Assembly (NCBI GenBank): GCA_026874595.1
Contig: CM049306.1
Coordinates: forward strand, 24,915,519-24,979,518
Source of the DNA: Sipunculus nudus
Lineage: Eukaryota; Annelida; Sipuncula; Golfingiida; Sipunculidae
DNA: 64,000 nucleotides
Reading direction: 5' to 3'
Shown: piece after piece, positions 22,311 to 35,390 of the stretch
Layout of the letters: every line of letters begins with the position of its first letter
Position numbering within the stretch: position 1 is the first letter of the stretch
The notes under the pieces: generated by a model
Database searches by the model: none
Seen by the model: the letters and a program-made list of their open reading frames with translations, nothing else
What the model was told of the DNA's origin: nothing
Translations under genes and position numbers: made by a program

Positions 22311-23655
22311 CTGACACAGCCACACAAAAATGTGTGTATCTATGCATGTGTACATATAAATTAGTGAGAGAGAATGTCCTTGTAGCAATTAAATTTCATG
22401 AAGCCCGTTCATGAATCCATTAAAGTTCCCAGGGAAGAGTAAGTACCCCCTTTTGTCTTAATTAGCTATAGTTTGTGAATGTTTCATTTATTTCTGGAGA
22501 TGTACTAAATTGTTTCCTGTCCCAGCGTGACTAAGCTGACAATTACTATACACAGCTATGAATAATACATCACAATAACAGGATTACTTGAATTTGATGT
22601 ACACAATATCACTGTATAAGCACATTCATGATCAAGTACATAAAACTACTGATGGGACAACACATTTAATTCTACATAAATCTACTCCCTATTTTGAACT
22701 ATATTTATCATAACTGTACCTATGACTCTTTGTATGAATAATCTTAAAAGGCCACTGGTATGCCATAATTTATGGGATTTCCCTCACAAATACACAAAAA
22801 CTTTGGACCTATCCAGTTGGTAATTTTTCAGCATGAATGTCCCTTTTGATCTCCAGGAAAACACTGTTAGATGGAAATGATAGTGAAACTGGTGATAGTA
22901 TCAACAGGAAAGTGAAAGTTATGTTTACATGAAGAGTGAGGCAAATATTAGTCTACCTGGCAAACGTGTTACCAAAACATAAGGTATTATTGTATATTAA
23001 TATAACATAAAATCAGGACCAAATTTAAATATATGCTTTGTGGCATTAAATATACTAATATGAATATAGATTTACTGGATACATCAGTAAATTCTGGATT
23101 GGAGACCTCTGTTTCTTTATTCAAGACTCTTCTGGGAATCTGTATTGTTTAAATCTTTCCTTTGCATCTAGTAGCAATCTACCAATGACCTTTATAACCA
23201 TGGATACAACCTCTACCTCAGTCTTTAGCTCTTCACTCCAGATAATTCAACCATTTTACTGCTATCACTAACCTTCGTAAGATGTTTGCTTTCTCAATCA
23301 ATTTGAGAACAAGATAAAATGTCATGCTGCCTGCCTCCATGTAGCCCGAATAAATGAAACTGAAACCAGGCAATCATGTAACACACACTTTGTTGCTCTG
23401 AGAAATTTACCTGTGCAAGGATTCCTTATTTTCAGGTGTATTAACAGTCCATGAGCTTTATTTTATTCCAGTTTCCCTATTCAATCTACATACAGTGCAG
23501 AAGGGTATTTTATTTTTCTGATTCAATGAATAAATGGTCATCATACATGGTACACCTAAAAAAAATCAAAGCCTATACACATGTACATGTGGATGTGTGT
23601 AAAAAAATCCCAAGGTACAATGTGTGTGCACATACATGCTTATATGTAGTAAAGC
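22311..23655. other. Unassigned AT-rich DNA
   Basis: Nothing recognised between the GA-rich tract and the minisatellite. Confidence 0.5.
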
Positions 23656-24375
23656 ATGCAGACAGACCTGGTAACCCTGCCCTAAAATATGACACTAAAC
23701 TGATGTCATGCAGACAGACATGGTAACCCTGCCATCAAATTTGGACTGACATCATGCAGACAGACTAGATTACCCTTCCCTCAAATATGACACAGGACTG
23801 ACATCATGCAGACAGACTTTGTAACCCTGCCATCAAATATGACACAGGACTGACATCATGCAGAGAGACATGGTAACCCTGCCCCATTAATATGAAACAG
23901 GACTGATGTCATGCAGACAGACTTGATTACCCTGCCCTCAAATATAAAACAGGACTGACATCATGCAGACAGACATGGTAACCCTGCCATCAAATTTGAC
24001 ACTGGACTGATGTCATGCAGACAGACATGGTAACCCTGCCCCTTTAATATGAAACTAGACTGATGTCATGCAGACAGGCTTTGTAACCCTTCCATCAAAT
24101 TTGACACTGGACTGATGTCATGCAGACAGACTTGATAACCCTGCCCTCAAATATGACACAGGACTGACATCATGCAGGCAGATATGGTAATCCTGCCCCT
24201 TTAATATGAGACTGGACTGATGTCATGCAGACAGACTCTGTAACCCTGCCATCAAATTTGACACTGGACTGAAGTCATGCAGACAAACATGGTATCCCTG
24301 CCCTCAAATATGACCCTAGACTGATGTCATGCAGACAGACTTTGTACTCCTGCCTTCAAACATGACACCATTGTG
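23656..24375 (+). repeat. ~51 bp minisatellite, about 14 units
   Basis: Units start CATGCAGACAGAC and continue TGGTAACCCTGCC, (A)TCAAATATGACAC and GGACTGATGT. Starts fall near 23657, 23709, 23754, 23806, 23858, 23911, 23963, 24017, 24069, 24120, 24172, 24226, 24278 and 24328. Two variant middles (CATCAAATTTGACACTGG and CCTTTAATATGAAAC) alternate partly, suggesting a higher-order arrangement. Confidence 0.93.
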
Positions 24376-24902
24376 TCTCACTCCCAATAAAACCATCTCC
24401 TATGCATGAAAATGGTTCCTGTAGGGTTTGTCATGCATATACACATGCATATATGATTGGCACACAGATTTCAATCATATGAGCAATTTTCATGCAAAAT
24501 GCATGTTTTTTCTAATGGGTTTTAACCTTTACTTGATAACGTCACACACAAATTCAAATTCAAAATAGAAAACTGGTTACAATCATCCTATAATCAATTA
24601 AAATTTTTATTAAAATGTGTAATCTCTGCCCTTCATCATATACATAGAAGATTTTATGAACAAATACATTTATACAATAAAACTTTTTAAAATATAAATT
24701 TTATATAAATCTTAATCTGATATCAACATAAACTCTTTTGGAGAACAACAAATCATTTTCCACCAGCTGGGAGGAGAAAAACAGATTCAATCTCTACAAT
24801 ACCGACACAAGTCACTATGAAACCAAGGAAGAATGAAGAAATATTTAGGGATTTCTCACCTGCACAAAGACAAACAGCAAAAAAAAAAGTAATCACACTC
24901 AC
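24376..24902 (-). other. Start of the protein kinase C first intron
   Basis: On the minus strand this follows the GTGAGTGTG donor of the exon at 24903-25029 (intron starts at 24902). It holds no other recognised feature. Confidence 0.6.
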
Positions 24903-25029
24903 CAGGTGTTGTGACTGCCTCTTTCACGTTGATGGCAACATAGGGATCAAATGGCTCCGAAGTACTGTTAAGCGTATCCCCCTTCTCACACTGCAGTAAC
25001 TTCACACGAATAAACCCTACAGCAGGCAT
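24903..25029 (-). CDS. First coding exon, novel (delta/theta-like) protein kinase C
   Basis: This encodes the start of a calcium-independent protein kinase C, a diacylglycerol-regulated serine/threonine kinase acting at membranes. The minus-strand ATG (25029-25027, A at -3) opens a frame of 42 codons plus one base ending at CCTG/GTGAGTGTG, a consensus donor. The peptide begins MPAVGFIRVKLLQCEKGD and ends EPFDPYVAINVKEAVTTP. From memory, the hydrophobic strand after Met and the (D/N/Q)P(Y/F)xAxxVKEA motif match the start of the N-terminal C2 domain of PKC delta and theta, which also starts a few residues after Met. A calcium-binding C2 would need aspartates I cannot judge here. No later exon (rest of C2, C1, kinase) was found. 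Another C2 protein is possible but less likely. Confidence 0.72.
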
Positions 25030-25410
25030 TGTGTCAGATTTACCAACTGCACAGCTTAATCCTGATTTCCTGAACTTTATCAGCCAACTTTATTCTGTCA
25101 CCACCTTCGTTAATTACTGGACAGTAATCAGCAGAAGACCTTGAGACTTCTCTCTTCCACCGTGGTAACCACTCCACTGTTGTCTGCTTAATGATTTGTA
25201 TAGCGATTTATGCTATCCCCGCGTGTTCGATGGTAATTGATAGTCCGCGTCAATGCTGCATCTCACCATTCAGCAATGGCTGCACACAATCATTTCTGAT
25301 CCCACTCTGGCAGCTATCATGCTCCCGTGGTTGTGTGGTCACCTCCTACAGCTTGGAGCATTGTATGTCCCCCTACAGTACAAATCAATACAACAGATTA
25401 TAAGGGCCTG
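25030..25410 (-). promoter_or_regulatory. Probable 5' UTR and promoter region of the protein kinase C exon
   Basis: The DNA just upstream of the ATG on the minus strand is less AT-rich and contains several CpGs (25218-25250). A TATA-like CCTTATAATC lies near 25396-25405. Possible 3' splice sites just before the ATG (TTCAG, CTGTGCAG) mean the 5' UTR could instead join a distant upstream exon. No start site can be fixed from sequence alone. Confidence 0.35.
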
Positions 25411-27790
25411 GCTTAATGAATGAGGTATATGAGATACATTCAACTCTCTTTTTGGATACTGTTGTCTTCCAGTGACTTTGACACCCTGGTCTGACCATAA
25501 CATTTACTAAACAAAGGGATCCACCATTGCACTGTTCTATGTCTACCTTTACAAATTACCAAAGACTTGGTAACAATAACTGTCAATGTGCATAACATAT
25601 CCTTGATCTTCCGTATCCTCTCCTTGACAGATCTAGTTATTTTGATCTTTAACCAAGAATGCTAAGGTACATGTATGTATTTCAATCCAAGTGTACATGT
25701 TACAACTGAGACAGGAATATTAATTTGATGATTTTCAGACTTCTATAAAGAGTACCCTTATAACCTATTTCAAGTATTAAAGGGGGAGGGGGATGTCAAA
25801 AGAATGTTTAAAATAAATCTGGTGAAACATTTATCTTACATTTTTGTATTATCTGGTATTCAGGAATATTTTACAGGTAATCTGATATCCTACAAACAAT
25901 AGATGTGTGACAATGATGAAGAAGGTCATCTCACACCATACTATTATTATTAACTTGCTACTAAAGTTGGGCATTATATCAACATCACAGATATAATATG
26001 TGATATTTGAAATAAACAATATTGTTTACCCTGGGAGATAAAACACATCATTGCTTTTCTCAATTTCCATATGTTAGTAATAAATGTTAAAATTGAGTTT
26101 TTCTGTATAGTTTTATACACTGCACTGACTCCAAAAGAGAAATATGTTGGTCATATTTCCTAGAAGAATATGCAGAATTATAACAAACCATTGAAAACTG
26201 ATAAAAAAGCTGGTTTAAGTTACTTCACCATATGTAAGCATTTACTGACCAATAACAGCTATGTGGGAGTTTTAATTTTAACCACTGTTTTTATCTGGTG
26301 CAGATTATGAGAATATAAATAAAATTGTATTCATATATACATACACACATACATTATAAAATTTTGAATATTCTGTTTTGTATCATATACCTACGCCAGA
26401 GAAAAGTACTTAATGATATATCTTTTTATATATATAGTACAGCTCCACACACATTCATATATCAAGTAAGGTAACCTGAAACTTAACCTGACTGGTGATA
26501 CAGTTTCATAAGAATCCAATAATTTTATCAAGAATAAATCCACTGGCCGTCTAGGATTGACAGTTCTATATACATACACAGTAGCCTTCCAGGATTGACA
26601 GTTCTATATCCGTGTATGAACATGTATTCTACAGTATCATCTACCTCTTTTTAACAATATTGTCAAATGCTTTTTACTTTCTTTTCTTTGACACATTCTT
26701 ATCTTCTCTTGTATATGCCTTCTACTTTTTTATGCCTGTGTACATAGTTGCATGGAAATACAAAATGCAGTGACAGTTTACTGAGCAATGTTAATTTCTG
26801 AGAAAACTGATGAATAGATTACAAGTATTCCTAATGTGATCATTTCATTATCATGTCATTTATAAGTATTGATCTGAATGAAATTATCCTTTCTTGTCTC
26901 AACTTGTGTTGTCCTTTAGTTAAGTAAAAATTTTAACATCACCAACATTAATGAAGATGAAGCCTGGACACTTGAAAATTAACTTGCATATGACAGAACA
27001 AGTCAGTGATCTGGTGCAATAGCTTAGTGTTATAGCTATTTTGATCTTAGTTGCCTGATTACATTTATAGTTGCTATGATGTCCCTTCTGGCATGAATCT
27101 AAAGAAGTTAATTGTATGGGAAACACTGTTATTCATTATTCATTACTTTCAAAGGATCCTTGGGTATAGCCTATGGCACAAAAGATGCACTTTCTAGACT
27201 GAACATAAAATGGGTACTGGTCATAGCTGAAAATGATATAAATATTGATCTATTTGTCAACATGATTGCTGTTTACTTATGCAACTGTCACCAATAAGAG
27301 GAGCTTGTTATTAATGCCTCGCAGATGTGAAGGAGGGAAAATCTAACATTTTTCCTGTTATTAGACCAGACTCGAGAAGTGTAAAGATAAAGTCTCATAC
27401 CAGTCCGTACCTTGCCCTCTTTATCAATCTCAGTGTTTTATCTGGTCTTTATATCTCAACAATTGAAAAATAGAGAAGAAATGTACCATTTGTTGGATGA
27501 ATTATCCATATCTGGAAACTTAAGAAGTACAAGCTTAGGAAAATGTACAAAAAGAATAAAATAAAGAGTATTCATATGTATATTCTGTATTTAATGAAGT
27601 TAATATTTTCAAAGTTGACACTTACTTACAAATGAACAGATGTGTGTAATAGAATAAATGGATGTGTGTAATGTTGAAGCACCTTTCACATTTTCAGTAA
27701 GTTTCTGAAATAAAAGATGCATTATTTCATTTGAAAAAATTCTTACATTTATATACACTTTATATTTATTACCTTAAGACTTGGTAAAGT
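25411..27790. other. Unassigned AT-rich DNA
   Basis: No feature recognised. A 16-base direct repeat (GGATTGACAGTTCTAT) at 26554 and 26592 is the only structure noted. Confidence 0.5.
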
Positions 27791-28255
27791 TTGGTGGAGT
27801 ACTCACTGCACGTTTTCCCATTTGGTAAGTTAAAATCACAGGTAAAGGTACATTATATATTATACTTTCCTTATGCAGCAGTAATATACTTCAGTCTTTC
27901 TAGATGCATATCCTTCACTTTAACCACTCCTTTTTTAGGCACGTTTTTCCAGGTTAATTTAACCACCAAGAAAAATATGTACCAATGGGGGGAGGGTATC
28001 GCATTATGCATCCAACTCAAAAGTGTTAAACCTACAAAAAAAAAATGCTCTCATCGGTTTAATTACAAATTTTGGCCTTGTCCCAGACCTGGTGGTAAAA
28101 CCCTGAAAAACCTTGCCCAAAAAGCAGCAGTTAAAGGGAAGAAATCGGGAATGACTGCAGTGAATAATTGCTGTGTAAGGATAGAAATTATATTGTACCA
28201 GTTTCAACTTTACTCCCAAACAATGGAGCTAGGCACACATTTGAAGAAAATATAA
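27791..28255 (+). CDS. 154-codon ORF of unknown nature
   Basis: This is the longest frame outside low-complexity DNA. A hydrophobic first half (about residues 20-55) is followed by a basic part with GKTLKNLAQKAAVKGKKSG near residues 102-120. I recognise no domain. With roughly two-thirds AT, an open frame this long would be somewhat unexpected but not excluded in 64 kb. It contains poly-A and no clear codon bias, and lies upstream of the protein kinase C exon on the opposite strand. Probably accidental or a decayed gene fragment. Confidence 0.15.
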   Translation: MVEYSLHVFPFGKLKSQVKVHYILYFPYAAVIYFSLSRCISFTLTTPFLGTFFQVNLTTKKNMYQWGEGIALCIQLKSVKPTKKKCSHRFNYKFWPCPRPGGKTLKNLAQKAAVKGKKSGMTAVNNCCVRIEIILYQFQLYSQTMELGTHLKKI

Positions 28256-31200
28256 TGAATGCAGGAAAACCTGATAATCACATCATTTGTGATGTAAGGA
28301 AATGGCCTTCTGCCTGTCCTTGATTTACATCAATAATAACTGAAGCAGCCAGTTTTTGTGTCACCCTTAATGGTTGGGGAGACAAGCCATCCTGGGAAAT
28401 TTATGAAGATTTCATTACATTTACATCCTCCTAGAGTTCCTTCCGGCTGATGAAGTAGAGGGGACAGACAACTAATGAGTGCTTACTTCACTTGTAACCA
28501 TGTCTACAGTAGATGGACAGCTAAATATATAGATCTTTCACCAGTATATCACAATATTGTAATCATGTGTACTAACACAAATGCTGTCTGTGAGTTCTTC
28601 CTAGCAGCCCTATTTCTTTAGGGAAATCATAATTTCGCTCAGAGTTTGAACAATTTAATGCGTTTCCCCATCACTGGTGACAAAAAGTGCAGATTTCAAA
28701 TTAACTGAATTGATATCTGTTATTTACAGCACAGAACCTGAGTAGCCATTGAGACTAGAAGTACATAATAACATAATCTCCCTTCTCACAAAATTCCCCT
28801 AGTTATAACTAATCATCCCTTCCCAGTTTCCTTATAACCTATTCACATGCCATTAAGCATAAAAAAAAATTGTGAAGTTCAATAAAATTTGTTTACAAAA
28901 CAAACTAAATAATATTAAATTTTGAAAAATTTGAAATCACTCTTAATCCCTATTTAGTAACAATTTTTTAACTCTAGAGAAATTTTCCATGATTAAATTC
29001 TAATATTATTAAAGGGAAAATATATTTATGCATTCAACTTAATTATGAATATGTAATTCCTTTTATTGGGTTCAAATTAATTTTCTTCGTGATATTTTCC
29101 ACAATATACAGAATTCTTAAAGTAAGCCATGAATAATGGTCACAACTTATATGTCAAAGGCACACAAAGAATAAACCTTACATTTACAGGAGCAGTCTTG
29201 TTGTACAACTTAACCTTTGCCCTTTGACCTCTTCACTCTAACAGGATCAGAAATTTCAGTATACATGTAGAACAACTGTTCTTATATTTAGGAAGATCTC
29301 CCAGTTTACCAGAGTTAATGGGACCAGGGTACATGCCAGACATGTAGATTATATGCTATTCAGAAGTGAATGATGTCTCATGGTAGATCTCGATTTTAGA
29401 CATTCAGAATATGAGACAACCTTGCACAGGCCTTATGAACAGATCTAGATACATATCACAGAAATCACACATCCTGTAGGAACACATCAACCTTTCATCT
29501 AAAGACTCATTTTACAAGACTTGCAACACTGGAACTTGTGCACACAAATATGGGTGATACTTGGTGTAGAATACTGCAACTCCTCACAACAAACGATTAG
29601 CTCCTTTATTTCAAAACTTATCACATCCTTCTTCATATACACTCCTTATATATACTCTCTTAAAAGTTTATAGCTTCTGTGAATGCTAGATGTAGTGATA
29701 TTTGCAAAATCTCTTTGCTACCCCAGTGCCACATTATATTTCTAATTTCAGACTTTTCATTCACAGATTAGGGTTGTTTATATGGTCAAAAAGGTTTGTT
29801 AGATATTTGTCCATGAGACAGGGAGGTCACCAGAGGTGGGAATTCCTGTCAGACAAATACACTCGGCTGACAAACAATTGCTTTCAATCTTATAGAATCT
29901 ATGGTAATATGCACTCTGAGGTGACGCTAGAGGGATAAACTCCCTGAACCAGTGAAGATATGAATCAGCTTGCTGTTAACCGCTTTCATGCTTTCTGTTA
30001 AAGTCACCTAATCCTATCAATTTGATGCCACTTCCTTTAATGGTCTCATGCCCTATTAGCTCTGGGTGTTGATCTCCAGTAAAAACAAAGGATTCTGAGT
30101 TGTGCCAATATTCCCTGCCCAGTGGTATCTAAGTAGTCTAGTTGTCATGATCAATACCACCCAGTAAGTCAGTCTGCCATTCACAGTGTCAAATATTTAA
30201 TTCTAAATATCCTCTTTAATCAGTCTATGGGTTTAATAAAAAGCACAATATAATTATATATACTGGAAGCTTAAAGGGGCCTAATCACTTGTAAAGCATG
30301 TTGAATAAACACATAAATTCCTTCTTCCCTTTAAAATAAATCTGTACCTACCAAAATATTGCCTTAATTGAAACCATTTGCTTATACTCCTGTAAAGCAG
30401 AGTTTAAAACAGTAGACCGGGCACAATCACAGGTGTCAACATAAACACAGAGTGTGGGGCCATGTGCATCGCGGAGCCACAACACCAGATACCCTGACTG
30501 ACTTAATGAGCCCATAAAATGTAATACATGTTCCTGCTGGATGAAACACTGCATGTTGTGGCTCACAATAGGACCTCTGGTCACCCAGCCTTGTTATATA
30601 AACAGACACATGTGGACTATGTTAACCAACATGCAGAGCCATAACAAGGTGTAAAACAGCCATAGGTGAGGTACTGACAGCCGATCTGCTGCTCATTCAT
30701 TAACATATTTAAATGAACTTCAGTGTTTGAAATACACGCACGCCATCTGCTGGTTTAGGGTCAGTCAGTATACAGCTACTTATTTCCTTTATCAGTGGGT
30801 CAGCTGAAAAAAAATCTAGTGGTGCTACACTCATTCTACCACAAAGCGGCGCATCGATCACCAGCCGTGTAAACAAAGAGCACGTGGTGAGCACGGGAAG
30901 ATGGACTGCTGAGACTGTGTTCTGGGATGGTTTTGCTGGGAACTATTTTTAAAGCAAAACAGAACTGACAGTGTGAAAGGACAGACATAATATTGCCTCT
31001 GATTATGTCCCTTTAAACATGGAAAAACTGCAGTTTCCTTTGGGTAATCTGTAATGTTTTTTATATCAAATAACCTCTCCTTCCTATTCAGGCTTGACTG
31101 ATACATTTTTCATTCCCTACTCCCTGTAATATTACAATGGAGGCTCCAGCACTATTACCCATTATGAACCTATAGGCTGACCCCTAACAGTACTGGTAAT

Positions 31201-31865
31201 CAGGAGCTACTCGTGAAAACAAACTTCACATGTAGGATTAATAATCTGCAATATTAATGACTTTGTATTCTGATAAAATATGAAAAGCAAATTTGATATA
31301 CAAACATACAGCATATCCATATACGGGTATAAGCACTTGTCAAAACAGAATTACCAACTTCAGTTTCTATTTTGAAAATCTTTTAAAATATTTATAATGA
31401 TATCAGTAGCAAATAACACAATTTTCAACAGCTCAAATAAGTCACAAGGAATAACTGAACAGGCTTAAAGTTAAGAAAAGTGTTCTCAATCAACAAATGC
31501 CAACATACAGATATACACACGTGTGACTCTGTCCACTTTGCTGTACACCTGATGGCTTAACATACACCATGAAAAGGTCATATGTACAAATTAATAGGTC
31601 AAGGTCAGATGAATCAAAGAACAAGTCATAGATCACCAAAGGTTGATATCAATGAATATATGTATTAAAAACCCAATGGCCTCTAAATGAATGATTTAAT
31701 TAACTGGTATGACTTTATGGTCAGTAGATTCCACCACTGAATAAACTTATTTTCTTCTCATATTAAATGGCTACAAAGCATTTTCCCCCAATGAGAATGC
31801 TCAAGGGAATATTAACTCTGTCAACAGCCAGATCAAAGGGATATCGTGATTTCATAGCACCTTAC
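28256..31865. other. Unassigned DNA
   Basis: No gene recognised. The stretch 30380-30900 is less AT-rich and has a fork-head-like GTAAACAAAG (30868-30877) and CACGTG (30881-30886), but nothing ties it to a transcript. Confidence 0.45.
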
Positions 31866-31891
31866 CTGCTTAGATGTTTTCACAGAGTTCA
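31866..31891 (-). other. Candidate 5' UTR exon (splice-bordered)
   Basis: On the minus strand the 26 bases after GTGTTCTGTGATCAG end at AAGCAG/GTAAGGTG, a strong donor. It lies about 7 kb upstream of the protein kinase C ATG on the same strand, so it could be a leader exon. This is an inference from splice motifs only. Confidence 0.18.
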
Positions 31892-32799
31892 CTGATCACA
31901 GAACACAATCTACCAAAAACTTATATCATGGATTACAAAATTCAATATTATGGATTACAAAATTATCTTGAAATCTGTTTTCATTGTTGTCACAGAGTTT
32001 CTTTTATTCAAGAATACTGAAGATCAAAATAAAATTTTGATAGGGTTTAGGTCATAAGTTCTACTGAAATTTGATTGTTAAATTCTTTATGAATCTTTCA
32101 ACAGAGAAAGTCTTAAAAGTATTATTGATCTTAATACTGTCCTATGGTAACTTCATAATAATAGGCGTATAAATTCTAGCTTCCTTTATCTAAGAATTGC
32201 AAATAAAATGCATCAATTCGCCGGTTTTTAAAAAAAAGAATTTATAAAATCATACCAGATATGAATAGTTTAAGATTTTCTTTTTGAATGTAACTGTTCT
32301 CTACACATGAAGCTTGCACAGATACAGTTGTAGAACTGATTCAGTAACAGACAGATGAAGACAGGAATTACAGGAATCTCAAATTCAAACTTTGTACGCA
32401 GCTGTGCCTGTCAATAGCTAGCTTGACTGATGGCAGATGATGGTTTTATTGTTGCAGACAACATCTGAGCCAAAACAACCTCTTAATCCAGTATCACCAC
32501 GAAGCAATCCCTGGAAGCAGATACTAATCAGACTGCTTACATCACAGTTTGAACAAAGACCAAAATGCCTTAATTTTTTTACAAATGGTAATAACACATA
32601 ATATAATGGGTACTTCTCTGCTAAAATGTAGAAAGAATTAAGTGCAAATATTCTCATTAGTGTCTGACAAAGGTCTCTTATTAGATTGCAAGAACGGACA
32701 AGCCAGCAGTTAATAGGACAACAAGAACAGAATGACAGGCAAATTTGGCTTCATCATCGACGTCCTATACAGCAGTCTGTAAAGCCTGCTGGTTTGTTA

Positions 32800-32890
32800 G
32801 GAATCTATTTGGTTTCCTCACAGTCAAATGGGGAGGGAGATATTATTAGCGCTTGATTGGCTGGGCTGAAAGGACCCCGATCCTGTTTAG
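32800..32890 (-). promoter_or_regulatory. Possible minus-strand promoter (CCAAT box)
   Basis: CAGCCAATCAAGCGC on the minus strand (32852-32866) lies in a locally GC-richer, CpG-bearing stretch. The same CAGCCAATC motif occurs at 41737-41745. No start site is visible. Confidence 0.2.
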
Positions 32891-33714
32891 TTGTTCATGA
32901 TAACTTCCCATCTCCGGCATACTGATTATGTTTCTATCAAATTTAGGAGTAGCTGAGGACACAGTCTTTCAGACCATTAATGCTTATCCACAGCTGTGTC
33001 CTAACAGGAATACAGTACATACATCCAGAAAATATATACTGTACTGAAGAACCTATGAAATCATATACTGTATCGATTTAATCACTGTGGTTATCTGAGA
33101 TCTTCTTCAGAATCCTGGGAAAATTCACAAATTACAGGAAGCATCCCATCCACTCCTGTGTTTTACCATATTAAGATTTTGCTACCCATCGCCTGTGGCC
33201 ATTTTGAAGGATTGTGGAACAGACTTTTTGAAATCTGTGAAGAAACATACTCAAAATACAGATTCTTTCATATTTCACACTAATTGAACTTTCTCATTTT
33301 AAAACAAATACACAGCATTTGTTTTAGTGTTTTAGGGGGTTTTCATATGCATCTAACTCAGCTCTATTAAATGGTTATCATTCAATCTATTAATCCATTG
33401 AGAAATACCCAAGGGAGTTAGAGAGAAAAGTGAGAATGGGAGAGAGAATTTGTCAAAGATGCAAGGATTGGCTTCCAAGGGAAAATTGTGTGGTCTGTAT
33501 ACAATTACATGTGTGCATTCATGTTACAGTGTGGTGAGAGATTTGGTCTGTAAGAATACTTTTTCATTATCATTAGTATTATTATAATAATTATTATAAT
33601 AATTATTATCATTAATATTCAGTGGCAATGGCAGTTTTGTAAATGGTCCATTAGATACTATATAAGTACAAAAATAAGATAAACACTAAAATATAGGGTC
33701 TGATTATTTTACAA
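32891..33714. other. Unassigned DNA with an ATT-rich simple repeat
   Basis: An ATTATA/ATTATC repeat occupies about 33573-33618; nothing else is recognised. Confidence 0.5.
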
Positions 33715-33746
33715 ACAAGGGACCTATGGGTCACGACGCTCAGCTG
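33715..33746 (+). mobile_element. Family d 5' end fragment
   Basis: ACAAGGGACCTATGGGTCAC followed by GACGCTCAGCTG matches the family d head. No tail follows at the expected distance. A body fragment of the same family is at 34786-35320. Confidence 0.7.
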
Positions 33747-34785
33747 TTATATATGATAAAAAAATATTATTTAGAAATGAGGTACATGCTGGTTTTGTGT
33801 GGTAATAAATATAAGCTGTATTATGAGTTGTTGTTGTTTAGCTTATGTATGATTTTGATAGTTCCTTTGGAGACAGGGAAGAGCACTGATTTCATTTATT
33901 TTATTAACAAATGGAGTACTATTGTCACACAGATTTTGACTTGGCCAAATAACTTATAAGCAGAACATATAATATGAGTTTAACTATTTATTAAAAAAAA
34001 TTACAAATATTGTCTCAAATATAATTTTTATTAAAAATAATAAGAGAATCATATGATTTTGTAAAATGATATATAACTGAAATGATTATTAAAATAATAT
34101 TAAAGAATATATTCATGAATGCATTCATGAATACATTTTGAAAGTATTTGCACGAGTATTCATATACTTTCATTTTTACCTGAATTCCCATTCTTTATGC
34201 AAGAAATTTTATTCATTTTGGACTAATTTCACATCAATGTACACACTACACACAGTAGGATTCTAGATTAATATTATCAACTGCATCTTTGTCTGTCATT
34301 AATTTTAATATGATCCCTAATGATTAGTAATGAATAATATGATTTACTTCTTTATCATTAAAATTGAACTGAAAAATGCCATAGGTGACTGCATGGTGTT
34401 ATTTGGAATACGTGACATTCTACCCATCCATACAAGATTCTTATATCATCAGTAACTGCAAGTTAATTTCCTGTTATAATAAACTAACAAATTCCTTTCC
34501 TATTTTTCTTTAATTTGTTATTAAAAACCAATAAAAATTTATTAATTTATTGTTTATTGTTATGTTATTGGTTAAAACTACTAGATGAGTTGGGTTGGAC
34601 ACCTGGATCAACTGTGGCTGGCCATAAGCTGCCTGGATTCCATGTATGCCTCGCCTCAAGCATGCATAATACAGGTGATTCAAGAGGGGCTGGAGAGAGC
34701 CAAAGTCTGACAGGGTCTCATAAAAAACATTGATAAAAGCTACAATTTTTGGCCAATTTCTTTCAGCTTTCTATGCTGAAATCCT

Positions 34786-35320
34786 TATGTGTGCATGATA
34801 TGAAAATTATATCAACAGTGCTCACGGGTAACAAACGTGCCATGGTCACAGTTGGGCAAAATTTAAGGTACTAATTTTATATTTATACTAATAACTTATA
34901 AAATTTGAAAAATTAAGAACTAATTTTGGGTATTCAATTGAATCTTGATTAAATAATGTTACATCCCTGACAAAAAAATCTCTAGCTTCAGCAATGCCCT
35001 TGTTAAGGGAGTAAATATATTTCTTGATTTTTTACAAAGTGTATTATGTTTGGGCCCATAACTTAAAACAATTACGCAATACTGACATCATTCTGGCATG
35101 TGCATAGAGATTGAAAAATAGTATATTATTTATGATTAAAGTCAGATCAGTGGTTTTGATATTTGGCAGTCTTGAAGTTAACAATGGGTTTTTAATGGAA
35201 AAATGAAGTTTTTCATTAATATCTCGAAGGTATTAAGTCCTAGTGACCAAATTCTTGGCATGGTAGGGGATTTTGAAGACATCTAACTGTATGCTGAATT
35301 TAAGGAACTTAGAGCTGAAG
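34786..35320 (+). mobile_element. Diverged family d body fragment
   Basis: Runs parallel to about 15985-16500 of copy 1: CGTGCCATGGTCACAGTTGG, TTTGGGCCCATAACTTAAA, CAGTGGTTTTGATATTTGG and GACATCTAACTGTATGCTGA appear in the same order with many changes. The 3' hairpin and ACGG run are missing. Confidence 0.75.
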
Positions 35321-35390
35321 CTGGGGAGCTGAGCTCTTGCAAACTGCATAACACTAGCTTGATGTAAACAATATGTTTCATGGTGCTTGA

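Noticed and set aside
23656-24375. CRISPR-like array
   Set aside because: Units are tandem without unique spacers and the genome is eukaryotic; it is a minisatellite.
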